This document shows positions 41,854-51,318 of a stretch of DNA of 64,000 nucleotides, piece by piece (the first letter of the stretch is position 1; each line of letters opens with the position of its first letter). A program made the position numbers and the translations under genes. Below the pieces are notes generated by a model, which saw only the letters and a list, made by a program, of their open reading frames with translations, ran no database searches and had not been told where the DNA came from. This stretch comes from Planctomycetia bacterium (GTDB taxonomy: Bacteria; Planctomycetota; Planctomycetia; Pirellulales; JACPPG01). The stretch spans positions 45,262 to 109,261 of the forward strand of contig JACPPG010000064.1 in assembly GCA_016191115.1 (NCBI GenBank), written 5' to 3'.

Positions 41854-42333
41854 ATGAACGGAACAAAAGTGCTCGTCGCGATCTTGACTATCCTCGGTTC
41901 CATTTCGCTGTCGACGGCGTGGACGCAGCAACCGCGACCGAAAGCACCGGCGCCCAAAAGGGGAACCTCGAGCGATCCCGCGGCCGCGGACCCCAAACCG
42001 ATGCCGCGCCCCAACGACGTGGCCGCCTTCATGCGCCTCAAGCTTAGCCACTCTCAAAAGGTGCTCGAGGGCGTCGCCCTGGAGGATTTTGAGCTCATCG
42101 CGAAGAACGCCCAGCAGATGGGTCTGTTGGCTCAGGACGAAAACTGGCAGGTGTTCCAGACGCCGGAGTATCGTCACCACAGCGCCGATTTTCAGCGCAT
42201 CGCCGCCGATTTGACCAAGGCCGCGCAGAACAAGAACCTGGACGGCGCGGCCCTGGCGTACGTGCAACTGACCATGAGCTGCGTCAACTGCCACAAATAC
42301 ACGCGCGGCGTTCGCATGGCATCGGCCCGATAG
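41854..42333 (+). CDS. Cytochrome c'-like protein 1
   Basis: A 159-residue exported haem protein. Signal peptide residues 1-23 (ILGSISLSTAW), then a Pro/Ala-rich linker to about 52, then a helical domain with C-terminal CVNCH (Cys143, Cys146, His147). A single haem-binding motif at the C-terminus of a four-helix bundle is the class II cytochrome c (c') arrangement. Cytochrome c' often binds NO or CO at a five-coordinate haem. A paralogue follows 86 bases downstream. Confidence 0.75.
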   Translation: MNGTKVLVAILTILGSISLSTAWTQQPRPKAPAPKRGTSSDPAAADPKPMPRPNDVAAFMRLKLSHSQKVLEGVALEDFELIAKNAQQMGLLAQDENWQVFQTPEYRHHSADFQRIAADLTKAAQNKNLDGAALAYVQLTMSCVNCHKYTRGVRMASAR

Positions 42334-42419
42334 CACCGGCGCACGTGCCGCCGTTCGTTCCGAATCGGGACCTGCTGTCCGGGACTGTCACGAAACGCGA
42401 CAAACAGGAGCGTCATGGG

Positions 42420-42815
42420 ATGAAAAGGATCTTCGTCGCTTTAGCCGTGGTTGCCGCCGTTCTTTCCGCCTGGACCGTTTGGGGACAGAAGAACGCCGAG
42501 CAGGAGCCGAGCTTCTGGATGAAAAAGAAGCTGGAGTTCTCCGAACACATTCTCTCGGGCCTGGTCACGGCGGACTTCGACCGGATTTCGACAAGCGCGA
42601 CGAGCATGAACAACCTCGGCCAGGTCGAGAAGTGGACCCGCCGAGGAGTGGATTCCGAGGCGTACCGCGTGCAACTGCAGATCTTCCACTACGCCAACGA
42701 AGAGCTGATCCGCCAGGCCGACAAGAAGAGCATCGACGGCGCCACGTTGGCCTTTTCGCAATTGACCCTAAGCTGCGTCAATTGCCACAAGGTGATGCGC
42801 GATTCCAAACGGTAG
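42420..42815 (+). CDS. Cytochrome c'-like protein 2
   Basis: A 131-residue paralogue of the preceding protein. AGGAG at 42406-42410 precedes the start MKRIFVALAVVAAVLS. Signal peptide residues 1-22, then a four-helix-like domain beginning WMKKKLEFSEHILSGL and ending SQLTLSCVNCHKVMRD (Cys119, Cys122, His123). It lacks the Pro-rich linker of copy 1. LDGAALAYVQLTMSC and IDGATLAFSQLTLSC are the strongest shared segments, indicating tandem duplication. Confidence 0.75.
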   Translation: MKRIFVALAVVAAVLSAWTVWGQKNAEQEPSFWMKKKLEFSEHILSGLVTADFDRISTSATSMNNLGQVEKWTRRGVDSEAYRVQLQIFHYANEELIRQADKKSIDGATLAFSQLTLSCVNCHKVMRDSKR

Positions 42816-42931
42816 CCACAAACGCACCGGTCGCACGAACACCGCCAAACCTCGAGCGTAAGGCGCAGTCGCTTGGGTCTCGATCTGCGGGGACTGGATT
42901 TCCAGCGGCAATCCACCGGCGCCCGAGTGCT

Positions 42932-44359
42932 CTATCCGAACAGATCCAGGATTGGCTGGCCCGAGCTGATGGGGCGGGTGAAGCCGTCCTTTCCCAGACG
43001 AAGATCGAGCGGGACGCCCAGCGCGTGGTAGATCGTGGCGCCCAGGTCCTGGGGCCGCACCGGTTTGTCCTTAACAAAGGCGGCGGTCTTGTCGGACTCT
43101 CCGTAGACCATGCCGCCACGAATGCCGCCGCCTGCAAGGATCGCGGAATAGCAGGAGGGCCAGTGCTGCCGCCCGGGATTGGGGCCAACCGCATTGATAC
43201 GCGGCGTGCGGCCAAATTCTCCGGCGACCACGACCAGGGTGCTCGCGAGGAGACCGCGCTCGTCGAGATCGACGAGCAGCGCGGACAATGCTTCATCAAG
43301 TCGCGGCAAGCACCAGCCCATGCCGTACGAACCGCTGCCAAAGGCATTGCCCATCCCCATTTCGCCGCCGTGCATGTCCCAGCTAGAGCTGGGAGGTCCA
43401 CCACCCGTCTCGCCGGGAGCCGGCCCTGTCCAGCCATTGACGGTGACAAACCCGACTCCCGACTCGACAAGCCGGCGCGCCAAGAGCAGGTTTTGTCCGA
43501 GGGGGTGCATACCGTAGCGATCGCGAACGGTCACTGGCTCTCGGTCCAGCTCGAACGGCTGGCGTCCGCCCGGTCCGCTCGCCAAGTCGAAGGCCCTGCC
43601 TTGTAATTCTTGCCACTCGCGCATGGCTTGCTTTTCCGCACTCAGGCTTTCGGCAACGTTCAGACCTTCCAACAAGCTGCGGCGCTCCTGCATCCGCTCG
43701 AGTGGGACGACCGGAAGCAACTCGTCGGGGGCCTTGAAACCCGGCATGGCTGGATGATTGGCCGCCGAGCCGACGAACAGCGGGCTGTAGCTGACGCCCA
43801 AGTGACCGCCGGTGCCGATATTCGGCGCGCAGAAGACAGGATCGCCGACGCATTTGATGAGCCAAACGTACGGAGCGACGCTGCTCTCGTTGGGGCGAAC
43901 CTTTGCCAGGATGGAACCGATATACGGAGAGTCGGCCGGTGCGTCCGCCTGGCCGCTCAGGCAATGGTGCATGGCGTCGAAATGGTTGCTGATGTTCCCG
44001 ACATGCGTCATCGACCGGATCAGGCTGAAATGCCGGGTTAAGGTGGCCAGCCGCGTATGAAGCTCGGAGATGCGCATGCCAGGGACCGTCGTGGCAATGG
44101 GCTGGTAGGGGCCGCGAATTTCCGCCGGCGCGGCAGGCTTCAGGTCCCACGTGTCGAGGTGGCTGGGGCCGCCGCACAGCAAGATGAAGATGCACGACTT
44201 GTCGGCAGCGCCGCCGCCCAATCCCCGTTTGCTGTCGACGCCGGCGGCAACCATCCCCGGCAGTCCCAGAGTCAGGGCGCCGATTCCCCCGGCCTGCAGA
44301 AGTCGGCGGCGCGAGATCAGCGCGGTCTGTTGCCGCTCGTCGCTCAGCGAAGGACTCAT
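42932..44359 (-). CDS. DUF1501 family exported protein A
   Basis: A 475-residue protein. The start at 44359 has GGGAGAAG upstream. It carries a Tat-type leader, ISRRRLLQAGGIGALTLGLPG. LLCGGPSHLDTWDLKP, IRSMTHVGNISNHFDAMHHCLSG, SWDMHG and VVVAGEFGRTPRIN...GRQHWP are the DUF1501 (sulfatase-fold-like) signatures. These proteins are abundant in planctomycetes, usually beside DUF1549/DUF1553 cytochromes, which are missing here. Enzymatic role not established. It is 55 bases downstream of its paralogue. Confidence 0.85.
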   Translation of the reverse strand: MSPSLSDERQQTALISRRRLLQAGGIGALTLGLPGMVAAGVDSKRGLGGGAADKSCIFILLCGGPSHLDTWDLKPAAPAEIRGPYQPIATTVPGMRISELHTRLATLTRHFSLIRSMTHVGNISNHFDAMHHCLSGQADAPADSPYIGSILAKVRPNESSVAPYVWLIKCVGDPVFCAPNIGTGGHLGVSYSPLFVGSAANHPAMPGFKAPDELLPVVPLERMQERRSLLEGLNVAESLSAEKQAMREWQELQGRAFDLASGPGGRQPFELDREPVTVRDRYGMHPLGQNLLLARRLVESGVGFVTVNGWTGPAPGETGGGPPSSSWDMHGGEMGMGNAFGSGSYGMGWCLPRLDEALSALLVDLDERGLLASTLVVVAGEFGRTPRINAVGPNPGRQHWPSCYSAILAGGGIRGGMVYGESDKTAAFVKDKPVRPQDLGATIYHALGVPLDLRLGKDGFTRPISSGQPILDLFG

Positions 44360-44414
44360 CGCAACTTCTCCCGGAACGCGACTGATGGTTGTGGCAGGAC
44401 GACAGGAGTCCTCA

Positions 44415-45857
44415 TCATACAAACAGCGATCTAATGGGCTGGCCGTCGGCGAGGCGCCAGGGCCGGCCAGTGAGGTCATGAATCTCGGAAGTCGGGTCGA
44501 TGCCGAAACGCCAAAAGATCGTGGCTGCGAGATCGGCCGGGGTTACCGGGTCCCTCGCCGGGTACGCGCCCGTTCGATCGCTCGCTCCAAAAACGGCTCC
44601 CCCGCGCACGCCGCCGCCGGCCAATAGCACGGTATAGCAGTCGGGCCAATGATCGCGGCCACCGTTCTTGTTGATCTGCGGCGTGCGACCGAACTCACCC
44701 ATGGCCACGACCAACGTCGTGTCGAGCAATCCGCGCGCATCGAGATCCTCGATCAATGCGGAGAGCGATTGATCCGCGATGGGCAGCAGGTGGCTCTTGT
44801 GCTGAGCGAAGTTCTGGTGGTGCGCATCCCAGTTCTGACCTTGCTGCCGGAAATCAAACACGTTGACGAACGGAACGCCAGCTTCAACCAATCGTCTCGC
44901 CAACAGGAGATTCTGGCCACGCATCTGGCGCGCGAACCCCATCTCGGCCCCGTTTCCGCCGCCTCCGCCGGAGCCGACGGCGACTGGCGCCGCATCGTAT
45001 CCGTATCGCTCGCGCGTTTGCGACGTTTCCCGCGACAAATCGAGAGCGTCTCGGAAAGACTGAGTCCCGAGCAGTTGAAACGCCTTGTCGCTCGATAGCC
45101 GCCATTGTTTTCCCAGCAGCGAAGATTGGACACCCAAGAGCGACTGTTCCTGCAAAGCCGACAGCAAGCGCCGCCGCTCCTGCAGCGCCGCCGCCGAGCC
45201 GGGTAGAGCGAGTGCGCCGGCGCTATAGGTCTGACGGTCCGCGTCGACCGCGATTGGCAGAGGGTCGTACGCCGCGCCGAGGAATCCGCCGCCCTGGCAC
45301 GGCACGTCGATAACGTTGTGAAAGACAAAGGGCAGCGCGGCATGCGGCACGTCGAGCTCTAATTCACGTCGCAAGTAACTCAGCGACGCGCCGTAGCACG
45401 GGAATACTTGTTTGATCGGCGCGAACTCCTCGCGATCTCCCGTCGGCGGCTGCCGACCTGTCAGCGCTTCGGTGGACGCCGAATCGTGCAACCGGTTCTG
45501 GTGATGCATGCTGCGGATCAGCGCGACCTTGTGCATCGAGCGAGCCATCCCCGGCAGATGCTCGCACACGAATAGGCCCGGCACGGAGCTGGCGATCGCC
45601 TTGAATTCGCCACGCACTTCGGCCGGGGCATCGGGTTTCAGGTCGTAGGTGTCCAAATGGCTCGGACCGCCGTAGTAGAACACGACCACGCAGGCTTTGA
45701 GAGGGGACAGACCGGAGAGGGCGATCGATTTCGCCTTGGCCCGGGCTTGCAGCAACCCTGTGAAGCTCAAGCCCAGCCCCCCGACGCCCATCCGCAGCAA
45801 CGTGCGGCGCGAAAGTCGGTCGACGGGGCTCAAGATGTGGGGCCGTGATGGCGTCAT
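44415..45857 (-). CDS. DUF1501 family exported protein B
   Basis: A 480-residue paralogue of protein A starting MTPSRPHILSPVD, with Tat leader RLSRRTLLRMGVGGLGLSF. VFYYGGPSHLDTYDLKP, IRSMHHQNRLHDSASTEALTG, NWDAHHQNF and VVAMGEFGRTPQIN...GRDHWPDC match DUF1501. The frame stays open much further upstream (to 47390), but that part is antisense to the large membrane protein gene and was rejected. The two DUF1501 genes are probably one transcript. Confidence 0.85.
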   Translation of the reverse strand: MTPSRPHILSPVDRLSRRTLLRMGVGGLGLSFTGLLQARAKAKSIALSGLSPLKACVVVFYYGGPSHLDTYDLKPDAPAEVRGEFKAIASSVPGLFVCEHLPGMARSMHKVALIRSMHHQNRLHDSASTEALTGRQPPTGDREEFAPIKQVFPCYGASLSYLRRELELDVPHAALPFVFHNVIDVPCQGGGFLGAAYDPLPIAVDADRQTYSAGALALPGSAAALQERRRLLSALQEQSLLGVQSSLLGKQWRLSSDKAFQLLGTQSFRDALDLSRETSQTRERYGYDAAPVAVGSGGGGGNGAEMGFARQMRGQNLLLARRLVEAGVPFVNVFDFRQQGQNWDAHHQNFAQHKSHLLPIADQSLSALIEDLDARGLLDTTLVVAMGEFGRTPQINKNGGRDHWPDCYTVLLAGGGVRGGAVFGASDRTGAYPARDPVTPADLAATIFWRFGIDPTSEIHDLTGRPWRLADGQPIRSLFV

Positions 45858-46310
45858 ATTGTGCTGTGGGGGCTTTGTCGCAGACGAACGGGTGTTTTTG
45901 GTGGCTGGGGTCGAGACGCGCCGATCCGACGCCGCCCATTGTAAAAGAACGCGGGCCGAAATGCAGCCCGCACATCGCTTGCGCCTTTCAACGGCCCGGC
46001 CGTTCCGAAAACGGCGGCCGCATGAGGGGCCGCATGCGGCTATACCGTGCCTTCCCGGCGCGGTCGCCACAGCTCTGTCCCGGCCGACGCGTGCAGTCTG
46101 CGAGCTGCACCTGCCTCCTGAATCCGCAGCAAAGTCACTGCACGACCTTCCTGCGCAGGACCACCTGCCGTTGGCGGGCGACGTCATCAACCGCTGTTCC
46201 AGCATGGTGTTGCGTGATCCAGGCTTCCCGTCATCCTCGCGATTGGCACCGGGGTTGCTTTGCGTGCAACTCAACCAATGGACGACCGCCCAAAAGTCGG
46301 AGATTGCGTT
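45858..46310. other. Divergent intergenic region, no gene seen
   Basis: About 450 bases between DUF1501 B and the large membrane protein gene. No frame looks coding. CGGAGA at 46298-46303 is the probable ribosome-binding site for the rightward gene. No repeat of the dispersed families is present. Confidence 0.45.
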
Positions 46311-49300
46311 ATGGAGACACGTTCCGATTCGCCCCCCGCGTTGGCGCGGTTCCTCGACAATTTCCTGCAGGACCGCAATATCAAATGGATCCTGGGAATC
46401 GGCGCGGCGATTCTGTTGGGATCGTCTTTGATGCTCGTGTCCTCGCAATGGGAAGGGTACAGCGCGGCCGCCAAGCAACTGATCTTGCTGGGATATACCG
46501 CGCTGATCTTTGGCGCCGGTTCCTGGAGCTACCACCGATTGGCTCTGCGGCGAACCGGCACCATCCTCCTCGCGCTCGCGGTTCTGCTGTTGCCGGTTGC
46601 CTGTTGGGCACTTGGCTGGGTCCGCCTCGCGGCGGCCGAAGGCACCACTGCCGCGGGCGTGTTTGAAGCTCTGCTGGTCCTGTCGGGGCTTTTCACCGTC
46701 CTGGCGGCGGGGAACGTCTTCAAGCACTTCTTTCGCGGTCCGCATCCGACGTTTTTGGCGTGCTATGTGACGCTGGCATTGGCCGGCGCCATCGCCCCCG
46801 CAGTCCACGGCGCTTGGAGCGTGACGGGCGCATTGCTGCTGTGGGCAGCGTACGCCGTCGGCAGCATCAAGATCAACCGCCACGTCTTCTGGCTCACCGA
46901 AGAACGCCAGGCGCCGCGGATCTTTGGCTTCTTTCCCATCGCCATGCTTGCCGCGCAGTTCCTTGCCGTATTCGCCGCCAGCTTTGGCCGTTCGTTCTCG
47001 CTCGACTGGCTCGGCCTGGGCGGGGTGTTGATGGCCATCCCGATCTTGCAGGCGGCGGACGCCGTATCGCGCGTTTTCAAACAGCGCACGGGCGACCTTG
47101 TTCGGCCCATCCCTTGGCCGATCGCGCTTCCGCTGGTGCTCGGCGTGCTGCTGTGCGCCGCGGGCGTCGTGCTCTCGGGTGCCGGTCTTGCCACTGGTCA
47201 ATTGCCATTTGCACTGGTTCCCACAGCGGCGCTGGCGGCGGCGGTGCTGGGCGTCGTTGCCCATCGCACTGGCAAAGAGGCTTTCGTCTGGGCGATGCTG
47301 GTGGCGCTGACGCTCGCGTATCGCTACGTTCCCGTGTTCTTCGCCGACCTGGCGCAGCAGGCGGTGCAAGGCGTCGCCATCGCGGTACACGAGCCCAAGA
47401 TGCCGTGGGCCTACTACGGACTGACCTTTCTGCCGTTGCTAGTAGCGACGACGAGCGCCAGCGCATGGGCCACGCGGCGCGGCCAAGAACTGTTTGCCCG
47501 ACCGATGCGCTTGTATGCGATTGGCCTGGCAATGCTCCTCTTGTCCGCTGCCCCGACGCATGCCAAGGCTTTCTTCCCCGTGGCGGTTGCCATGTCGGGG
47601 CTATTCGCCGCGCAGACGATTGTTTTCCGCAACCGCGGCCTGGCGATTCCTGCGCTCTTGGCGACTAGTCTTGCCGCTTGGGGATTTGCGCCGTTCGTCG
47701 AGGCGGTGTTCGCCGTTTCGCTGCCGGCTGCCGCTTCGATGACCTGCCTGCTGGTTCTGGCGGCTACGCTTTTGGTGTGGGGGGGACGCGTTGACCGCAT
47801 CATGGCACCGTTGCCCGTCCGGGTCGCAGGGCTCCAAACGGACGACGACGTCGACACGTCCACCAGGCATCTTTGTCAGCATGCAAGCCTGCTTTTGACG
47901 CTCGGCGCCGCGGTGGCATGGATTGTCGCCCGCCAAGAGCACGATCCGTTTTTCGCCACCTGGCCCAACGCGGTTGCAATCGCGGCGCTCTTGTTCGCGC
48001 ATGCCTTCCGCTGGCTGCGAACGCCGCTGGGCGTGGTGTCGTTCGCGTTCACGACAGCCGCGGCCACAATGCTGGCCTTGGACTCCGGCGGTGCCATGCC
48101 GACGGTGGTCTCGGCACTCACCCTGGTCTGGCTTGGACAGTGGATTGCCGGATACGCGCTGCGGCGGTTTTCGCGCGCGCGAATCAGTCAGGCGTTCGCA
48201 CCAGCCAACGAAATGGTCGCCACGTTCGGACTTGTGACGAGTCTCCTTTTTGCGGTCCTGCCGGCCTTTGTTGCCGATGTCATTCCCGGGATCGCGGCGC
48301 TGACCCTTGCTCCCTGGTGGGCCTGTCGGGTCCTCATCCTCTTTTGGGTATTCGACGCGGCCCGCCGCCATCTGTCGCCGACGCTCGCAGCGGTGGGCTA
48401 TGCAGCGGTAGTCGTCTGCGCCACTTCGCTGGCCGTGCTTGTCGGTGGCAGTGAAAGCTTCCACTGGTTGCCGGCGTTGTGGGCGGCAATGGCAACGGCC
48501 GCGATTCCGCTGGCCACGATGTTGCGTCGGCGTCACGAGTCGATCGTAACGCAGGCAAGCTTCGCGACACTGCCGGCCGCGGCGCGCACCGCGGCCGCCT
48601 GGCGTGCATTGGGCCAACCGCTCGACTACTTGATTCCCGGCGGCCTGCTGACGCTCTCCGTCGGTCTACTTCCACTTCTGTCGCCCGAGCTGCGCCTGGC
48701 TGGTCTCGTGGCGCCTGTGGGCCTGCTCGCCTGGTCGCGCGCCGTCAAGAGCGGGCCGGCCAAAATGCTTTCGCTCGCGCTCTTCAACTGGCAACTGATC
48801 GCGACGGTCGTCTGGTTCGTGCCGCCCGGCGCTTGGGAGCGGGGAGTGCTTGAAGGGATCGACGTCGTCGCGAGCTGTCTTCCCGTCGCTCTGACCGCCG
48901 CGGTAAGCGCGCTAGCCTGGTCACGTTTCGCCTCACCCGACTTGGCCGGCGGCGCGGTGCGGCCGGGTATGGCGGGCCTACCGAACCTCTCGCGCGACGT
49001 TGCGACCATCCAAGAGGTCGGCCTGCGAGTCGTCACGGGCGTTTCGCTTGCTGGCAGTCTGTTTCTCTCGGTGCTCGGCCCCCTGTCGCTTGTGATGGCA
49101 ATGGCCGCGTTTGCCATGGTGGTTGCCCACGAGGCTCGATCGGCGTACGTGACCCAATCGTCCGATCGCGTGTGGACGGCCGAATTGGTTGCCGGGTTGG
49201 CCATCGCCTATCTGGTGATCTTCGGAATTGTGCCGATAGGTCAGCCGTACGCGATGTTCGTCGTGCTTGTATTGGGCGTGCTGGCGTGGACGGTCGGCCG

Positions 49301-50024
49301 TGGACTAAGGCGGCGTGGCCGCTTCGACGTGTTCGCGCAACCCCTCGAGTTGACCGGGGCCATATTGCCGCTGGTCACGACGGCGCTGGGCGTGGCGCGG
49401 CACCTGCACGTGATCGGGGCACCTGGGCCCGTCACTTGGCTCGGAACAAACAGCCTGGCGATTCTGCTGGCGGCGGGATTGTACTTCTGGCAAGCCGTCG
49501 AGACGCGGCGCAAATCCTTCTTTGTTCTTTCGGCCGCGGTAGCGAACAGCGCCCTGTGCCTGCTGTGGCGCGAGCTCGCGTTTACGGATCCACAGTTTTT
49601 CATGATCCCGATCGGAGCATCGATCCTGGGCCTTGTGCAGTTGCTGAAGAACGATTTGCCGGAGGACCTGCGCGATCCGCTGCGATACCTGGGAGCCCTC
49701 GTGATCCTTGTGTCACCGACGTTCCACATCGTCGACGGCGTGTGGTTGCACCTCTTGACGTTGATGCTGGCCTCGGTCGCCCTGGTCCTTCTGGCAATCG
49801 GTCTGCGGGTGCGGGCACTTGTGTATACCGGAACGGCATTTCTCGTGGCCGACATCATGGGCATGGTGGCTCGTGGCAGCATCGACCACCCGAACCTGCT
49901 GTGGATCGCCGGACTGGCGTTCGGCGCCGGGGTGGTGACGCTGGGTGCCTTCTGCGAGCTGCACCGCGAGAAACTGCTGCAGCAACTACGAGCCCTGACG
50001 GCGGCACTGGCGGCCTGGGACTAG
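46311..50024 (+). CDS. Giant multi-pass membrane protein with N-terminal DUF2157-like region
   Basis: A 1237-residue protein starting METRSDSPPALARFLDNFLQ; upstream in-frame starts (46260, 46278) lack a good ribosome-binding site. Almost the whole chain alternates hydrophobic helices and short polar loops, with well over 25 candidate membrane segments. Residues 25-100 (KWILGIGAAILLGSSLMLVSS...LLGYTALIFGAGSW) resemble DUF2157. No catalytic motif was recognised. It ends 90 bases before pspA on the same strand, suggesting an envelope link. The function is unknown. Confidence 0.75.
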   Translation: METRSDSPPALARFLDNFLQDRNIKWILGIGAAILLGSSLMLVSSQWEGYSAAAKQLILLGYTALIFGAGSWSYHRLALRRTGTILLALAVLLLPVACWALGWVRLAAAEGTTAAGVFEALLVLSGLFTVLAAGNVFKHFFRGPHPTFLACYVTLALAGAIAPAVHGAWSVTGALLLWAAYAVGSIKINRHVFWLTEERQAPRIFGFFPIAMLAAQFLAVFAASFGRSFSLDWLGLGGVLMAIPILQAADAVSRVFKQRTGDLVRPIPWPIALPLVLGVLLCAAGVVLSGAGLATGQLPFALVPTAALAAAVLGVVAHRTGKEAFVWAMLVALTLAYRYVPVFFADLAQQAVQGVAIAVHEPKMPWAYYGLTFLPLLVATTSASAWATRRGQELFARPMRLYAIGLAMLLLSAAPTHAKAFFPVAVAMSGLFAAQTIVFRNRGLAIPALLATSLAAWGFAPFVEAVFAVSLPAAASMTCLLVLAATLLVWGGRVDRIMAPLPVRVAGLQTDDDVDTSTRHLCQHASLLLTLGAAVAWIVARQEHDPFFATWPNAVAIAALLFAHAFRWLRTPLGVVSFAFTTAAATMLALDSGGAMPTVVSALTLVWLGQWIAGYALRRFSRARISQAFAPANEMVATFGLVTSLLFAVLPAFVADVIPGIAALTLAPWWACRVLILFWVFDAARRHLSPTLAAVGYAAVVVCATSLAVLVGGSESFHWLPALWAAMATAAIPLATMLRRRHESIVTQASFATLPAAARTAAAWRALGQPLDYLIPGGLLTLSVGLLPLLSPELRLAGLVAPVGLLAWSRAVKSGPAKMLSLALFNWQLIATVVWFVPPGAWERGVLEGIDVVASCLPVALTAAVSALAWSRFASPDLAGGAVRPGMAGLPNLSRDVATIQEVGLRVVTGVSLAGSLFLSVLGPLSLVMAMAAFAMVVAHEARSAYVTQSSDRVWTAELVAGLAIAYLVIFGIVPIGQPYAMFVVLVLGVLAWTVGRGLRRRGRFDVFAQPLELTGAILPLVTTALGVARHLHVIGAPGPVTWLGTNSLAILLAAGLYFWQAVETRRKSFFVLSAAVANSALCLLWRELAFTDPQFFMIPIGASILGLVQLLKNDLPEDLRDPLRYLGALVILVSPTFHIVDGVWLHLLTLMLASVALVLLAIGLRVRALVYTGTAFLVADIMGMVARGSIDHPNLLWIAGLAFGAGVVTLGAFCELHREKLLQQLRALTAALAAWD

Positions 50025-50114
50025 CCGAGAGAGCGATCTGGTGGCGATCGAAGCACCCGCTCGTGCCAAATTATGAGACCTTGAACCAATCACCCTCATC
50101 GAGGAGAAGACGTC

Positions 50115-50795
50115 ATGAGTTGGCTGGAAAACTTTACGTTGATCATGCGGTCGAGCATCCTGACGCTGCGCGAGAAAGTCGAAGACCCCGAGCGGATGCT
50201 GCACCAGCTCATCATCGACATGGAGGAGGAATTGGAGCGCGTGCGGGCTAGCGTCGCGGGCGCCATTGCCGACGAGATCCAGCTCGGCGAGCGGGTTCAA
50301 AAGGCACGTGAAGAGGCCGAGCACTGGCTCGAGCGGGCCACGACCGCGCTGCGCCGCGGCGACGAAGCCGCGGCCAAATCGGCGCTGGAGCAGAAGGCCT
50401 TGGCCGACGAGCGAGCAACGTCGCTCGACAAAGAGTACGCCAAGCAAAAAGAGCAGACCGCAAAGCTGCAAGAGGCTGTCCGCGATTTGGACGCCAAGAT
50501 CCGCCAGGCACGACAGAAGCAAACGCTGCTCTTGGCACGACTCACGCGCGCCGATTCGGCCCAGCGCATCCACACGGCGCTCAACCGGACAACCAGCCGC
50601 TCGGCCTTCGCGCAGTTCAATCGATTGGAACAGCGCGTAGAACGGGCCGAGGCCATGAGCGAGGCGTATGACCGGCTGGAGGGAAAGGACCCCGACGCCG
50701 TGGAGCTCGAACGCCGTTTTGCGGAAACCGATCGGCAAGAGCGGCTCCAGCGCGAGTTCGACGAGCTGAAGCGCCGTGTCCAGACCGATGACTAG
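50115..50795 (+). CDS. pspA: PspA/IM30 family membrane-stress protein
   Basis: A 226-residue ESCRT-III-like protein. GAGGAGAAG is the ribosome-binding site. The N-terminal amphipathic helix is MSWLENFTLIMRSSILTLRE, followed by EDPERMLHQLIIDMEEEL, the standard PspA opening. Residues 25-215 are almost entirely coiled coil (heptad Leu/Ala with Lys/Glu). PspA proteins bind stressed inner membranes and limit proton leak. Its stop overlaps the next start, and a kinase plus sigma-54 activator follow, as expected for a regulated phage-shock-like operon. Confidence 0.92.
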   Translation: MSWLENFTLIMRSSILTLREKVEDPERMLHQLIIDMEEELERVRASVAGAIADEIQLGERVQKAREEAEHWLERATTALRRGDEAAAKSALEQKALADERATSLDKEYAKQKEQTAKLQEAVRDLDAKIRQARQKQTLLLARLTRADSAQRIHTALNRTTSRSAFAQFNRLEQRVERAEAMSEAYDRLEGKDPDAVELERRFAETDRQERLQREFDELKRRVQTDD

Positions 50796-51318
50796 TCAAA
50801 CGCTCGGCGCGCTCGCCAAGTCGCTCTGGCGATTGATTGTGGCGTGGGGAAATGCCGATCGCATTCGCATTTCGCCCAGCGAAGGGCGATTGCTGCGACT
50901 GGCGACGCCGTGCATTGTCGTCGTCGACGCCCGGCCCGCGGAAGTGCTCCAACGCAGCACAGGGCAGACCGCGGCCGGGCCTTATGTTCGATACGAGTGC
51001 CGTAGCTCACGGGGGCCATGCGAGTTGTGGATTACGCCGCTGGGATCGAGCCACCAACCCATGGTGCGCTGGATCGAAAACCGAAACGAGCGCGTTGTCG
51101 CGGCCAGCACGATCGAAATCTACGGCGGATGGCCCCCCGGACGCGCCCAGAGTAACATGGCGGAATCGCCGGCGGCGGCGCGGGACCCGGCAGCGGATGG
51201 TTTATGTTCCATCGCATCGAACTGCTCTCAATCGGCCTGGCCGCCGTGCTCGACACGGTGCTACTGGTTGCACTGCTCGAGCGACGCAACTGGCGGTATC
51301 TCGCCACGGCGATCCTGA
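50788..51318 (+). CDS. Unknown protein encoded between pspA and the kinase gene
   Basis: A 176-residue frame starting MTSQTLGALAKSLWRL, with its ATG overlapping the pspA stop by 8 bases. Residues 1-115 look like a compact domain: RIRISPSEGRLLRLATPCIVVVD, then PYVRYECRSSRGPCELWITPL and NERVVAASTIEIYGGWPPG. The tail (SNCSQSAWPPCSTRC) lies in the 115-base overlap with the kinase gene in another frame and is probably non-essential. No family recognised and no membrane segment. Its place in a pspA operon suggests a partner or accessory role. Confidence 0.55.
   Translation: MTSQTLGALAKSLWRLIVAWGNADRIRISPSEGRLLRLATPCIVVVDARPAEVLQRSTGQTAAGPYVRYECRSSRGPCELWITPLGSSHQPMVRWIENRNERVVAASTIEIYGGWPPGRAQSNMAESPAAARDPAADGLCSIASNCSQSAWPPCSTRCYWLHCSSDATGGISPRRS

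Noticed and set aside
45858..47390. Minus-strand open frame extending DUF1501 B upstream by some 500 codons
   Set aside because: The extension is antisense to the large membrane protein gene, is rich in Arg/Gln/Pro in a mirror-codon manner and has no motif. The Tat leader fixes the real start at 45857.
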